Of a stretch of 64,000 nucleotides of DNA, positions 48,830 to 58,096 are shown in pieces. The DNA is from Ectothiorhodospiraceae bacterium 2226 (GTDB lineage Bacteria; Pseudomonadota; Gammaproteobacteria; GCA-013348725): positions 2,724,501 to 2,788,500 of the forward strand of contig CP054689.1 in NCBI GenBank assembly GCA_013348725.1. Reading direction: 5' to 3'. The translations under genes and the position numbers were made by a program. The notes under the pieces were generated by a model. The model worked only from the letters and a program-made list of their open reading frames with translations. It was not told where the DNA came from and searched no databases. Position 1 is the first letter of the stretch. Each line of letters opens with the position of its first letter.

Positions 48830-50329
48830 CTACACCAGATTCACCAGCGGCACCAGGCCGAACCACAGGATGAACGCCAGCGCCGTGGCGAGCACACCGT
48901 CGATGCGCGCCGGTAGGCGCCGCCGGCGTGCCAACCGCGCGAGTAACCACACCAGCAGGGCCGCATGGGGCACCACGAACCACGCCGCGTGCTCGAAACC
49001 CCGCACCCCGGCCCATTGCCATGTCAGCGCCAGGAAGGCGGCCGCGCCCGCCAGGCCAACCGCCAGCCACACCGCCCGCCGTCGGCCCAGGCGCACCACC
49101 AGCGTGGCCTTGCCCGCGCGTTGATCCGCCCAGTAGTCCGGCAGCCCCGCCAGGATGATCGCCGGCAGTACGGCGAGCAGCAGTGGCAGCGCGAGTAGCC
49201 AGGGCAACGGGTCGGTGAGCGAGCCGCCCTGAAAGACGTATCCGCAGAGGATGACGCCCAGGCTGTGGGTGACGCCCACGTCGAGTTCGCCCAGGCCGCG
49301 CCAGGCCAATTTCAGGGGCGGCGCGGTGTAGCCAATCGCGATTACCGTGAGGGCGATCAGCAGTACCAGGGCCGAACCGCTCGCGGCCGGTGTGGCCCAC
49401 CAGAGCAGCGCCATCGCCGCGGCAGTGGCCGCGACCAAGCCGAGTATTGCGCGCCGCATCTGCGGGAAACTCACCGCGCCTTCCACCAGTACGCGCGAGC
49501 CGCCGCTGAAGGGGCTGTAGTGCCGGTTGCGCCGGTCACTGGGGTAGTCGTAGTAGTCGTTGATGAACACCGTGGTGGCCTCCAGCAGGAACAGCACCAG
49601 GAAGCCGATCCAGAAGGCGCTCCAGGAGAGGACGCCCTGCGAACTTGCGGCGAGGGCGCCCACGGCGTAGGCCAGCAGCGTCATGGGGTAGAACTGCAGG
49701 CGCAGCGCGCGCAGCCAAACGCCGATACGCGCGCCGAGCGTGGGGGCGGGAGCGCTGGGCAGCGCGCGCCCCTGCTCCTCGGCGCGCGTGAGCCAGGCGC
49801 GGCGCTGTGCCGCGGTGCTGCTGTTCACGGGGCCGAAGGTTCGCGTGTCGGTGGTGCGTATGCCGCAAAAGCCGAGCGTGGCGCGGCGCAGGCCGTTGGT
49901 GCCGGGCGCGCGCAGGATCCAGCGGTATACCCATGGCGGGGTGTCCATGGTGCTGATGAGCTGCGCCGTCTTGCCGCGCAGCAGGGGCTCGAAACCGGTG
50001 TGACGGGGGCGCTCGCGAAAGGCAAAGCCGGGCGTGAATACGCGGTCCAGAAAGCCCTTCAACAGCGCGGGCATGGTGCCCCACCAGTTGGGATACACGA
50101 ACACCAGGTGATCGGCCCAGGCGACCGCCGCCTGTGCGCGCGCGAGGTCGGGTTCCAGCGGCTGCTGACGCGGCGAGGGCGTGTGGACGGTCGGGTCGAA
50201 GTCGATGTCGCCGAGGGCGATTTCGCGCACCGTCGCGCCGCTTTCGCGGGCGCCGCGCGCGTAGGCTTGCGCCAGCGCCGCGCACAGGCTGTCGTTGCGC
50301 GGGTGGCCGAGGATGACGAGTACCTTCAT
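48830..50329 (-). CDS. fusion of NAD(P)H:quinone-reductase-like flavoprotein and UbiA-family prenyltransferase
   Basis: Residues 1 to about 190 form a Flavodoxin_2 domain: MKVLVILGHPRNDSLCAALA, FVYPNWWGTMPALLKGFLDR and VFTPGFAF, as in KefF, MdaB and DT-diaphorase. From about 205 it is a polytopic UbiA domain with motif I INDYYDYPSDRRN (about 256), SPFSGGSRVLVEG, and motif II GLPDYWADQRAGK (about 394), closest in style to MenA-like enzymes. One continuous frame, no stop or frameshift. The pairing suggests reduction of a quinone or naphthoate before or after prenylation; substrate unknown. Length 499. No strong ribosome-binding site. Confidence 0.82.
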   Translation of the reverse strand: MKVLVILGHPRNDSLCAALAQAYARGARESGATVREIALGDIDFDPTVHTPSPRQQPLEPDLARAQAAVAWADHLVFVYPNWWGTMPALLKGFLDRVFTPGFAFRERPRHTGFEPLLRGKTAQLISTMDTPPWVYRWILRAPGTNGLRRATLGFCGIRTTDTRTFGPVNSSTAAQRRAWLTRAEEQGRALPSAPAPTLGARIGVWLRALRLQFYPMTLLAYAVGALAASSQGVLSWSAFWIGFLVLFLLEATTVFINDYYDYPSDRRNRHYSPFSGGSRVLVEGAVSFPQMRRAILGLVAATAAAMALLWWATPAASGSALVLLIALTVIAIGYTAPPLKLAWRGLGELDVGVTHSLGVILCGYVFQGGSLTDPLPWLLALPLLLAVLPAIILAGLPDYWADQRAGKATLVVRLGRRRAVWLAVGLAGAAAFLALTWQWAGVRGFEHAAWFVVPHAALLVWLLARLARRRRLPARIDGVLATALAFILWFGLVPLVNLV

Positions 50330-50492
50330 GGGGAGGAAGCCTAGCAGGCGGTTGAAGATCAGCCGGGTAGCGCGGTGCAGTATGTCCTGCCCGAAAAAAA
50401 AGCGCCTGCTTCGATGTCGCGCCAGCCCCAGGGCTTCGCCCGGGGCGTGTGCTAGCCTTTTAGGGAACTGGACTGATTCCAAGGAGGGAACT

Positions 50493-50564
50493 GTGCCGTA
50501 CGTGATTCTGTGGTTGCTGGGTGTTCCGGCCTCGGTGTTGCTGCTGATCTGGCTGATTTTCTGA
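50493..50564 (+). CDS. 23-residue single-helix membrane protein
   Basis: A GTG codon stands 7 bases after AAGGAGGGA, an excellent ribosome-binding site, and opens a frame of 23 residues beginning MPYVILWLLGVPAS and ending LIWLIF: one transmembrane helix with almost no charged residues. A TGTGCTAGCCTTTTA promoter-like box lies just upstream and an intrinsic terminator 15 bp downstream. This is a compact self-contained transcription unit. Function unknown; too small for most gene finders. Confidence 0.72.
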   Translation: MPYVILWLLGVPASVLLLIWLIF

Positions 50565-50579
50565 TCGGCGCGGATCGGA

Positions 50580-50614
50580 AAACGCGAGCGCCTCGGCGCT
50601 CGCGTTTCTTTTTC
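50580..50614 (+). terminator. terminator of the small membrane protein gene
   Basis: AACGCGAGCGC, loop CTCG-type, GCGCTCGCGTT, then TCTTTTTCC. Strong stem and T tract. Confidence 0.85.
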
Positions 50615-50733
50615 CGAACCCACGCCATGAATAGCCGCGACTTCGGCGCGCGATTGCTGCGACACAGGGATGTGCCGCGGTTATCGCCGCGGGGTTTAAT
50701 GAAGCAAAGCGATACCACTTGTTCGGACCTTTC

Positions 50734-53700
50734 TTAGTGGAAATCGCGCGAGCGCGTGAGCAGCGGGCCGAGGAGCGGCGTGCGGTCTTCCAGGCGATCG
50801 GCGATGAGGTGCATCACCTCGCCCTCGCGTTCGATCTTGCCGTGCACTTCGAGTAGGCGCGCGCCGAGCAGCGCGCGCCGGTGACGCTCGCCCACGCGCC
50901 GCCACACCACCACGTTCACGCTGCCGTGTTCGTCCTCCAGGGTAAGGAACACGGTGCCCGAGGCGGAGGAGGGGCATTGGCGGCTCACGACCAGACCGCT
51001 GTGCGTGACGCGGCGCCCACTGGGCGCCGCGCGCAGGGTGAGACTGTCCTTGATGCGCTGGCGCTGCAAGTGCGCGCGCAAAAAGGCGAGCGGGTGCCGA
51101 CCCAGCGTGAGTCCGATCTGTGCGTAGTCAGCCACCACCTCATCCGCCTCGCTGGGCGGGGGCAGCAGCGGCAGGGCCTCCTGTACGGGGGCGTCGCATA
51201 ACAGGGCGCTCGGCGGCTCCACCGCGAGCGTGGCCCAGCGCGCCTGGCGCCGGTGGCCTGCGAGGGCGACCAGGGCGTTGGCGGCGGCCAGGTGCTCGAG
51301 GTCGCCGCGGTCGAGCGCGGCGCGGTGGGCGAGGTCTTCCACGTCGCGGAAGGGGCGCTCGGCGCGCGCGCGCACCAGCCGTTCGGCCCCGGCTTGGCTC
51401 AGCCCCTTCACCATGCGCAGCCCCAACCGCAACGCGAGCCCTCCGCCCGGCGCCGGCTCCAGCGTGCAGTCCCAATCGCTCGACCTGACGTCCACCGCGC
51501 GCACCTCTACGCCGTGGCGCCGCGCGTCCTGCACCAGTTGCGCGGGCGCGTAAAAACCCATCGGCTGACTGTTCAAGAGTGCGCAGGTGAACGCCGCCGG
51601 TTCGTGGCACTTCAGCCACGCCGATACGTACACCAGCAGCGCGAAGCTCGCCGCGTGCGACTCGGGAAACCCATACTCGCCGAAGCCTTTAATCTGCTCC
51701 ACGATCTGTTCGGCGAAATGTGCTTCGTAGCCGCGCGCGGCCATGCCCGTGCGCAAGCGCTCCTCGTAGGGTTCCAGCCCGCCCCGTCGGCGCCATGCGG
51801 CCATGGCACGGCGCAGGCCGTCGGCATCACCGGGCGAGAAACCCGCCGCCACCATGGCGAGCTTGATGACCTGCTCCTGAAAAATCGGAATGCCGAGCGT
51901 GCGCGCCAGCACGCCGCGCACCGCTTCGCTCGGGTAGCTCACCGGCTCCAGGCCCTGCCGACGGCGCAGGTAGGGGTGCACCATGTCGCCCTGGATGGGG
52001 CCGGGGCGCACGATGGCCACCTCCACCACCAGGTCGTAGAAGGTGCGGGGCTTCAAGCGCGGCAGCATGGCCATCTGCGCGCGCGACTCGATCTGGAACA
52101 CACCCACCGTGTCGGCGCGCTGGATCATGCGGTACACCGCCGGGTCCTCCTGCGGCAGATTGGCCAGCGTGAGCTCGCGTCCGCGATGGCGCGCCACGAG
52201 ATCGAAGGCGCGGCGGATGGCCGAGAGCATGCCGAGCGCGAGGCAGTCGATCTTGAGCAGCCCGAGCGCATCGAGGTCGTCCTTGTCCCACTGGATCACG
52301 GTGCGCTCCGCCATGGCGGCGTTCTCCACCGGCACCAGTTCGGCCAGCGGTCCGCGCGCGATCACGAAGCCGCCGACGTGCTGCGAGAGGTGGCGCGGGA
52401 AGCCCAGCAACTGACCCACCAATTCGAGCAGGCGCTGCACGACGGGATTGTCTGGGTCAAAGCCCGCCTCGCGCAGCCGCTGGGGCAAGAGCTCGCGCCG
52501 GTCCCACCACGCCAGGGAACTGGCGAGCCGGTCCACCTGATCGAGGTCCAGCCCGAGCGCCTTGCCCGCGTCGCGCAGCGCGCTGCGTGGGCGGTAGCTG
52601 ATCACGGTGGCGGCCAGCGCGGCACGCTCGCGGGTGTACTTGCGGTAGAGGTACTGGATCACCTCCTCGCGGCGCTCGTGCTCGAAGTCCACGTCGATGT
52701 CGGGCGGCTCGTTGCGTTCGCGCGAGATGAAACGCTCGAACAGCATGTCGCTCTGGGCCGGGTCCACCGAGGTGATGCCGAGGCAATAGCACACCGCGGA
52801 GTTCGCGGCCGAGCCGCGTCCCTGGCACAGGATTCCCTGCTCGCGCGCGTAGCGCACCACATCGTGCACGGTGAGGAAGTAGGGCTCGTAGCGCAGTTCC
52901 TCGATGAGCGCGAGCTCGCGCTCGACCTGTTCGCGCACGCGCGGCGGCGGTCCCGCGGGCCAGCGCTGGGCGATGCCTTCCTCGGTGAGCTGGCGCAGCC
53001 AGTCGGCGGCGGTGCGCCCCGGCGGCACCAGTTCGTCCGGATACTCGTAGCGCAGTTCGTCCAGGCTGAAACGGCAGCGCGCGGCGACGCGCAGCGTCTC
53101 GGCCAGCAGTTCGGGCGGGTAGAGCTTGGCGAGACGCGCGCGCGGGCGCAGGTGACGCTCGCCGTTGGGATGGAGCGCATGACCCGCCTGATGGACCGGC
53201 ACGGTAAGGCGTATCGCGGTGACGAGGTCCTGCAACGGGCGGCGCTCGGGCACGTGCATGTGCACGTCGCCCGCCGCCACCAAGGGCAGGCCGGTGGCCG
53301 CGCCCACGCCGCGCAGCTGTGCCAGGCGGCTGCGGTCCTGCGCGCCGTACAGGCGCGCGTAGGCGAGCCACCCGCGGCCGGGAAAGCGCGCGGCGAGCCA
53401 GGCGGCGTCGGCCTCTAGCGTCTGAGGATCCAGGCGCTGGGGAGGCACGAGCAGGGCGAGGCAGTGTTCCAGGCCGCTGTCGAAGTCGGGCGCGTGCAGG
53501 CTGTAGCTGCCCTTGGCGGCGCGCCGGCGCGCGCGCGTGATGAGGGTGCAGAGCTGGCCGTAGCCCGTGCGGTCCATGGCCAGCAACACCAGTTTGGGTC
53601 CGTCCTCGAGCTGGAACTCGCTGCCGATCAGCAGCTGGAGGCCGTGTTCCTTGGCCGCGACGTGGGCGCGCACCACCCCTGCCACCGAGCATTCATCGGT

Positions 53701-53823
53701 GAGGGCCAGGGCGCGATAGCCCAGCGTGGCCGCCTGCGCCACCAGCTCGTCGGGGTGCGAGGCGCCGCGCAGGAAGGTGAAGTTACTGAGGCAGTGCAGC
53801 TCGGCGTAATCGGGCGCGGGCAT
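50734..53823 (-). CDS. dnaE2: error-prone DNA polymerase DnaE2
   Basis: DnaE2 (ImuC) is the polymerase of the SOS mutasome. It starts with the PHP domain [19 protein letters not shown], typical of DnaE2; the catalytic aspartates lie in [20 protein letters not shown]; a C-terminal OB domain follows ([20 protein letters not shown]). Length 1029, shorter than replicative DnaE1 (about 1160). A perfect LexA box lies 49 bp upstream. It is separated from imuB by two unrelated genes. Confidence 0.95.
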   Translation of the reverse strand: MPAPDYAELHCLSNFTFLRGASHPDELVAQAATLGYRALALTDECSVAGVVRAHVAAKEHGLQLLIGSEFQLEDGPKLVLLAMDRTGYGQLCTLITRARRRAAKGSYSLHAPDFDSGLEHCLALLVPPQRLDPQTLEADAAWLAARFPGRGWLAYARLYGAQDRSRLAQLRGVGAATGLPLVAAGDVHMHVPERRPLQDLVTAIRLTVPVHQAGHALHPNGERHLRPRARLAKLYPPELLAETLRVAARCRFSLDELRYEYPDELVPPGRTAADWLRQLTEEGIAQRWPAGPPPRVREQVERELALIEELRYEPYFLTVHDVVRYAREQGILCQGRGSAANSAVCYCLGITSVDPAQSDMLFERFISRERNEPPDIDVDFEHERREEVIQYLYRKYTRERAALAATVISYRPRSALRDAGKALGLDLDQVDRLASSLAWWDRRELLPQRLREAGFDPDNPVVQRLLELVGQLLGFPRHLSQHVGGFVIARGPLAELVPVENAAMAERTVIQWDKDDLDALGLLKIDCLALGMLSAIRRAFDLVARHRGRELTLANLPQEDPAVYRMIQRADTVGVFQIESRAQMAMLPRLKPRTFYDLVVEVAIVRPGPIQGDMVHPYLRRRQGLEPVSYPSEAVRGVLARTLGIPIFQEQVIKLAMVAAGFSPGDADGLRRAMAAWRRRGGLEPYEERLRTGMAARGYEAHFAEQIVEQIKGFGEYGFPESHAASFALLVYVSAWLKCHEPAAFTCALLNSQPMGFYAPAQLVQDARRHGVEVRAVDVRSSDWDCTLEPAPGGGLALRLGLRMVKGLSQAGAERLVRARAERPFRDVEDLAHRAALDRGDLEHLAAANALVALAGHRRQARWATLAVEPPSALLCDAPVQEALPLLPPPSEADEVVADYAQIGLTLGRHPLAFLRAHLQRQRIKDSLTLRAAPSGRRVTHSGLVVSRQCPSSASGTVFLTLEDEHGSVNVVVWRRVGERHRRALLGARLLEVHGKIEREGEVMHLIADRLEDRTPLLGPLLTRSRDFH

Positions 53824-53863
53824 GGGAACCTGGTGGTTTGCGTTCGACCACGGAGAGCCGTGG

Positions 53864-53895
53864 CCGGGATACTGTAAAGATATACAGTATCCCGG
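53864..53895 (-). promoter_or_regulatory. LexA (SOS) box of dnaE2 inside a 32-bp palindrome
   Basis: CTGT-AAAGATAT-ACAG (53872-53887) fits CTGT-N8-ACAG exactly and is extended on both sides so that CCGGGATACTGT mirrors ACAGTATCCCGG. Located 49 bp before dnaE2. Confidence 0.92.
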
Positions 53896-53954
53896 CCGCC
53901 CGCAATGCGCTGCCCGCGCGCGCCCGGCGGCGCGCGCGCTTCCTCTAGCCCAGG

Positions 53955-54431
53955 CTAGATATCACCCTCGGCGCCCGCCTGCATGATCTCCTGCAGCACG
54001 TCGCGCACCTGCTCGGCCTCGCTGCGCAGCTCGGCCGACAGGCCGCCCATCTCGATCAGCGGGTTCAGGTCCATCATGACCAGCCAGAACTGGCCCTGCG
54101 GGTCCTCCACCAGGGCGATACGGCAGGGCAGGTAGGCCGCGAACAAGAGGTCGTGCTCGACCATCTTCTGCGCCGTGACCGGATCGCAGAACTGGAAGAT
54201 CTCCATGCGCCGCGTCTCGAGCCCCATGGCCTCGAGTTGCGCGGACAAGGGAAGTTCGCCGACCAGCGCCATGTTGAGCGTGTTGGCGCGCAGCTTCATG
54301 GACTCGATCGCATCGTCCGCGCTGACGCCCTCGGCCACCGGCATACTCACCACGCTGTCCTCGAGGGGCGATGCGGCCAGCAAAGGAACGCTGAACAGCA
54401 ACAGCAGCAACCCAATTATGCGCTTGTGCAT
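53955..54431 (-). CDS. DUF302 domain protein, exported
   Basis: A signal peptide ([17 protein letters not shown]) precedes a DUF302 fold with [20 protein letters not shown] and [20 protein letters not shown]. Function of DUF302 is not settled. Two Cys (in FQFC and YLPC) might form a disulfide or bind a ligand. Length 158. Placed between dnaE2 and a divergent methyltransferase; no link to SOS is visible. Confidence 0.85.
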   Translation of the reverse strand: MHKRIIGLLLLLFSVPLLAASPLEDSVVSMPVAEGVSADDAIESMKLRANTLNMALVGELPLSAQLEAMGLETRRMEIFQFCDPVTAQKMVEHDLLFAAYLPCRIALVEDPQGQFWLVMMDLNPLIEMGGLSAELRSEAEQVRDVLQEIMQAGAEGDI

Positions 54432-54521
54432 GGGACACCTCTTGGGATAAGGATCATTAGCTTCAGACTAGCTGAGCGCGCCGGGGCTGTCGGGTTAGGC
54501 GGGCGCTATCGAGGGGGCCGC

Positions 54522-55280
54522 ATGAGCGAGTTTCCGGATCACTTTTCCGCGCGCGCCGGTGCGTACGCCGCGTTCCGCCCGCGGTATCCCGATGCGCTGT
54601 TCGCGTTCCTGGCGCAGACCTGCCGGGCGCGCACGCTGGCCTGGGACTGCGCCACCGGCAACGGCCAGGCCGCCGTGGGCTTGGCGGCGCATTTTCCGCG
54701 CGTGCTCGCCACCGACGCGAGCGCCGCGCAGATCGCGCAGGCGCAGGCGCACCCTCGTATCGCGTATCGAGTGGCGCGCGCCGAGGCCAGCGGACTGGCC
54801 GACGCCAGCGTCGATCTCCTAACCGTCGCGCAGGCCCTGCACTGGTTCGACCTGCCGGCGTTCTACGCCGAAGCGCGGCGTGTGCTCAAACCGCACGGCG
54901 TGATCGCGGTGTGGACCTACGGCGCGTTTCGTTTCGAGAGCCGCGCGCTGGACGCGCTGATGCAGGATTTCTACGCCAACACGCTCGGCCCGTACTGGCC
55001 GCCCGCGCGCGTGCATGTGGAAACGGGCTATCGCCGGCTTGCCTTTCCCTTTGAAGAGTTCGGCGCGCCCGCCTTTACGCTCGATGCGCGCCTCACGCGC
55101 GAGGCGTTGCTGGGCTATCTCGGCACCTGGTCCGCGGTGGGACGCTTCAAGGCGCAGCGGGGATGGGATCCGGTGGAGGAGCTGGCGACGCAGTTGGATG
55201 CGGTATGGGGCGAGGCCGTCGAACACAGCGTTCGGTGGCCGTTGAAGCTGAGAGTAGGCTGGGCGGATGCGAAGGCGTAG
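54522..55280 (+). CDS. class I SAM-dependent methyltransferase
   Basis: Motif I is LAWDCATGNGQAAVGLAAHF and the acidic end of beta-2 is LATDAS; VDLLTVAQALHWFDLPAFYA and RVLKPHGVIAVWTY are the Methyltransf_11 signature. Similar proteins (yeast Crg1/TMT1-like or bacterial YafE-like) act on small molecules; the substrate here is unknown. GGGGGCC precedes the ATG. Length 252. It points into imuB's 3' end. Confidence 0.85.
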   Translation: MSEFPDHFSARAGAYAAFRPRYPDALFAFLAQTCRARTLAWDCATGNGQAAVGLAAHFPRVLATDASAAQIAQAQAHPRIAYRVARAEASGLADASVDLLTVAQALHWFDLPAFYAEARRVLKPHGVIAVWTYGAFRFESRALDALMQDFYANTLGPYWPPARVHVETGYRRLAFPFEEFGAPAFTLDARLTREALLGYLGTWSAVGRFKAQRGWDPVEELATQLDAVWGEAVEHSVRWPLKLRVGWADAKA

Positions 55281-55323
55281 CGCTTCGGCGGACGTACACG
55301 TCGAGACAATGTCGCGCGGGTAC

Positions 55324-56772
55324 TTACGCCCACACGCCCTGTATGAACCACGGCGCGTCGGGGCGGCGTTCGCGGTACAGCCACACCCGCGCCCCGTCGA
55401 GTGTGCGCGCGACGAAATAGTCGCGCGCGGCGGCGTGATCTTCCCACCAGCCGGTCTCGATGCGTTCGGGGCCATGCAGCAGGGTGAGCGGGGCACCCTC
55501 GAGGCAGGGCGCGCCGCGGTGAGTGGACAGCGCGCGGGGCGGATCGACCAGCCACAGGGGGCGCGGCGGGTATTCGGGAGCCGCGATGTGCGTGCCGGGC
55601 GCCGCGGCGCGCCAGGCACACTCGGGGCGGTGGTCGGGCAGTGGGGCGAGGCCATGCACGGCGTCTTCGCCCAGGCGCGCGCGCAGGCGTTCCACCAGTG
55701 CCTGCCAGTCCTGATGCGCGACCTTGGGGGCGGCGAACAGGTCGCGGTGTTCGGCGGCCAGGGGAACCAAGTGCTCGACCCGCAGGGTGAGGGCCTCGAT
55801 CGGTGCGGCGAGGGTGAGGCGCTCCAGGTGTTCGCGGGTGAGGGCGAGCAGGTGCGCCGGGTCGCGACTGGGGGCGACCAGACCGATGTCGAGTTCGGTA
55901 CTGCCGCCGCCCTGATGCCACAGCCCAACATGCAGGCGCTGCGCGGCGGCGCCGCGCCCGAGTAAAAAGCCTTCCAGGCCGAGCAGCAGGCGGCGCAGCG
56001 GAAACAGCAGCGCCTCGCAGTTGGCGATCTCCACCGGCAGCGGCAGGCGCGCGTCGAAACGCGCGGGCGGCTCGAAACGGGGGCGCGGATCGGGGCGGGT
56101 GCCGAGCATACGGTCGAGCAGGTCCACGAGCTCGGCGCCCAGGCGTCGCGCCAGCCCCGCCCGCGGCAGGCGCAGACAGTCGCCGATGGAGCGCAGTCCC
56201 AGCCCGCGCAGGGCGGCGAGGCGTTCCGCGGCCAGGGGCAGCCGTTCCAGCGGCAACGGACGCAGGGCGCCCGCCAGCGTTTCGTGCGTCAGTACCGGAG
56301 CCTCGTGGCCGGCACAGGCGAGTAGCCAGGCGCCCAGTGGCGTGGGGGCCAGGGCCTGCACGTAGGCGTGGCCGAGCGCCTCGAGGCCGCCGAGCAGGCG
56401 CTGGTGCAGCGGCGCGATCCCGCCGAACAGCCGCAGGCTGCCTTCGACTTCCAGCAGCAGGGCATCGGGTGGCTGCAGGCTCACGGCGGAGGTGAACTGC
56501 GTGGCCCACAGCGCCAGCTCGCCCAGGGCCTGTGCTTCGGCGGCGTGGTCGCGCGGACGGATCTGCAACTCGGCGCACAGCGCCAGCGCGGCGCTGACCG
56601 CCATGCCCGCGTACACGCCCTGGGCGCGCGCGCAGGCGTTGCAGTCGTGCACCCAGCGGCGGCTGCCGTGGCTTTCGTATACCGCGAAGGGCAGACGCTC
56701 GAACAGCTCCGCCTCACCGCGGGTGTAGACCTCCAAGGCGAGGCGCGGCAGACGCAGGCTAACCCACAGCAT
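55324..56772 (-). CDS. imuB: ImuB, inactive Y-family polymerase-like mutasome subunit
   Basis: ImuB links ImuA and DnaE2 to the beta clamp. The Y-family fold is recognisable (WVHDCNACARAQGVYAGMAV; ALRGLGLRSIGDCLRLPRAG), but the catalytic acids are lost: the start reads MLWVSLRLPRLALEVY instead of a DxD motif, and PDALLLEVEGSLRLFG lacks the DE pair of active Pol IV/V. C-terminal region ends YRERRPDAPWFIQGVWA. Length 482. The start overlaps imuA by 14 bases. Confidence 0.93.
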   Translation of the reverse strand: MLWVSLRLPRLALEVYTRGEAELFERLPFAVYESHGSRRWVHDCNACARAQGVYAGMAVSAALALCAELQIRPRDHAAEAQALGELALWATQFTSAVSLQPPDALLLEVEGSLRLFGGIAPLHQRLLGGLEALGHAYVQALAPTPLGAWLLACAGHEAPVLTHETLAGALRPLPLERLPLAAERLAALRGLGLRSIGDCLRLPRAGLARRLGAELVDLLDRMLGTRPDPRPRFEPPARFDARLPLPVEIANCEALLFPLRRLLLGLEGFLLGRGAAAQRLHVGLWHQGGGSTELDIGLVAPSRDPAHLLALTREHLERLTLAAPIEALTLRVEHLVPLAAEHRDLFAAPKVAHQDWQALVERLRARLGEDAVHGLAPLPDHRPECAWRAAAPGTHIAAPEYPPRPLWLVDPPRALSTHRGAPCLEGAPLTLLHGPERIETGWWEDHAAARDYFVARTLDGARVWLYRERRPDAPWFIQGVWA

Positions 56773-57376
56773 GACGCGGATAGGTCACGGCGCCGGCCGC
56801 CCGCCCGCCGCGGCGTTTGAGGACGTGCAGCGTAAGCCCGTCCGGTGTGGCTTCCAGGCGCAGCCGCAGGGCGGCCGGCGAGGGTGTTTGCGCGGCCTCC
56901 AGCGGACGCAGCAAAAACCCGGCGGCCCCGCCCGCCTCAGCCGCCAGCTGCAGGCGGCGCAGGGCGCGGGTGTCGGCGCGCAGGGGCCAGCCGAGCACGG
57001 CGCCGCACACGCGCGAGCGCAGTGCCTGCTCCTGGGCCCACAGGGCCTCCTTGGGCTCGCTTGGGCGCACCAGCAGGAAGGTGTCGAGCGCGATTCCCGC
57101 CTGCGTCAGCGCGGGGGGATAGGGCAGATAGGGCGGCGCTACCCAGCATTGCCAGTGGCCCGCGCGGCTGAGCGCGGCGAGGGTGGGCAGCAGCAGGGTC
57201 AGTTCGCCGATGCCGTGCGTGGGCAGCAGCAACTCGGTGAGGGCACCGCGCGGCCAGCCGCCGCCCAGAGCTTCGTCCAGTGTCGAGTTGCCGGTCGGCA
57301 CGACGGCGGCGGTCGGCGGCGCCTGCCCGCCGCCGCGCCAGATGTCGGTCCGGCTCAGCAGGGACTCCAGGCTCAT
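56759..57376 (-). CDS. imuA: ImuA, mutasome accessory protein
   Basis: ImuA is a RecA/SulA-like protein needed for ImuB-DnaE2 translesion synthesis. STLDEALGGGWPRGALTELL is the conserved start of the RecA-like core; the Walker A lysine is absent (PTHGIGELTLLLPT), as usual for this family. The C-terminus is Arg-rich (KRRGGRAAGAVTYPRHAVG). Length 205. It is 7 bp downstream of lexA and overlaps imuB. Confidence 0.92.
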   Translation of the reverse strand: MSLESLLSRTDIWRGGGQAPPTAAVVPTGNSTLDEALGGGWPRGALTELLLPTHGIGELTLLLPTLAALSRAGHWQCWVAPPYLPYPPALTQAGIALDTFLLVRPSEPKEALWAQEQALRSRVCGAVLGWPLRADTRALRRLQLAAEAGGAAGFLLRPLEAAQTPSPAALRLRLEATPDGLTLHVLKRRGGRAAGAVTYPRHAVG

Positions 57377-57383
57377 CGGGGGC

Positions 57384-57992
57384 TCACAGGACGTGGCCGT
57401 GGCGGATCACCCCCACCCCGACGCCTTCGATGGCGAAGGCTTGGCGGGCGAGATGCACCACGATGGGCTCGAACTCGGGATTCTCGGGCAGCAGGTGCAC
57501 GACGTTGCCCTGGCGGCGGTAGCGTTTCACGGTGACCTCGTCATCCAGACGGGCCACCACGATCTGGCCGTTCTCGGCGGTGGGGGTGCGGTGCACGGCG
57601 AGCAGGTCGCCGTCCAGGATGCCGGCATCGCGCATGCTGGCGCCCTGCACCCGCAGCAGATAGTGGGCACGCGGAGTGAAGAGTGCGGGATCGAGACGGT
57701 AGTGACGCTCGATGTGTTCCTGGGCGAGCAGCGGACTGCCGGCGGCCACACGGCCCACCACCGGGAGGCCGCCCGCCTCGCCGCCCAGTACGCGGATGCC
57801 GCGCGAGGTGCCGCCCACGAGTTCGATGGCGCCCTTGCGTGCGAGGGCCTTCAGGTGTCCCTCAGCGGCATTCAGCGAGCGAAACCCCAGGGCCTGGGCA
57901 ATCTCGGACCGGGTGGGGGCCGAGCCGGTGCGCTCGACATGCGACTGAATGTATTCCAGGACTTCCAATTGTCGGGGTGTCAGCGTCTGCAC
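57384..57992 (-). CDS. lexA: SOS repressor LexA
   Basis: LexA represses SOS genes and self-cleaves on RecA filaments. A winged-helix N-terminus ([20 protein letters not shown]) precedes the S24 protease domain. The scissile bond is Ala84-Gly85 (VAAGSP), nucleophile Ser119 (QGASMRD) and base Lys156 (EVTVKRY), the same numbers as in E. coli. GTG start. A LexA box overlaps its own -10. It heads lexA-imuA-imuB. Length 202. Confidence 0.97.
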   Translation of the reverse strand: MQTLTPRQLEVLEYIQSHVERTGSAPTRSEIAQALGFRSLNAAEGHLKALARKGAIELVGGTSRGIRVLGGEAGGLPVVGRVAAGSPLLAQEHIERHYRLDPALFTPRAHYLLRVQGASMRDAGILDGDLLAVHRTPTAENGQIVVARLDDEVTVKRYRRQGNVVHLLPENPEFEPIVVHLARQAFAIEGVGVGVIRHGHVL

Positions 57993-58016
57993 GCGCGGCC
58001 CTCTTTGTCGCCATTA

Positions 58017-58032
58017 CTGTAATTTTATACAG
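58017..58032 (-). promoter_or_regulatory. LexA (SOS) box of lexA-imuA-imuB
   Basis: CTGT-AATTTTAT-ACAG is an exact CTGT-N8-ACAG match, 25 bp before the GTG start, and it covers the -10. Confidence 0.93.
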
Positions 58033-58053
58033 GTACGCGGCGCCGCGCTGCAA
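58024..58053 (-). promoter_or_regulatory. promoter of lexA
   Basis: On the minus strand TTGCAG, 18-base spacer, TATAAA. The -10 is inside the LexA box, as expected for autorepression. Confidence 0.68.
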
Positions 58054-58096
58054 GGGGTCGGCTCCCAGAATGAGGCGCCGGGGACGAAGGGCGGGG

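Noticed and set aside
51253-53418. 721-codon plus-strand ORF
   Set aside because: Antisense shadow of dnaE2, His/Arg/Ala-rich composition with no motif.
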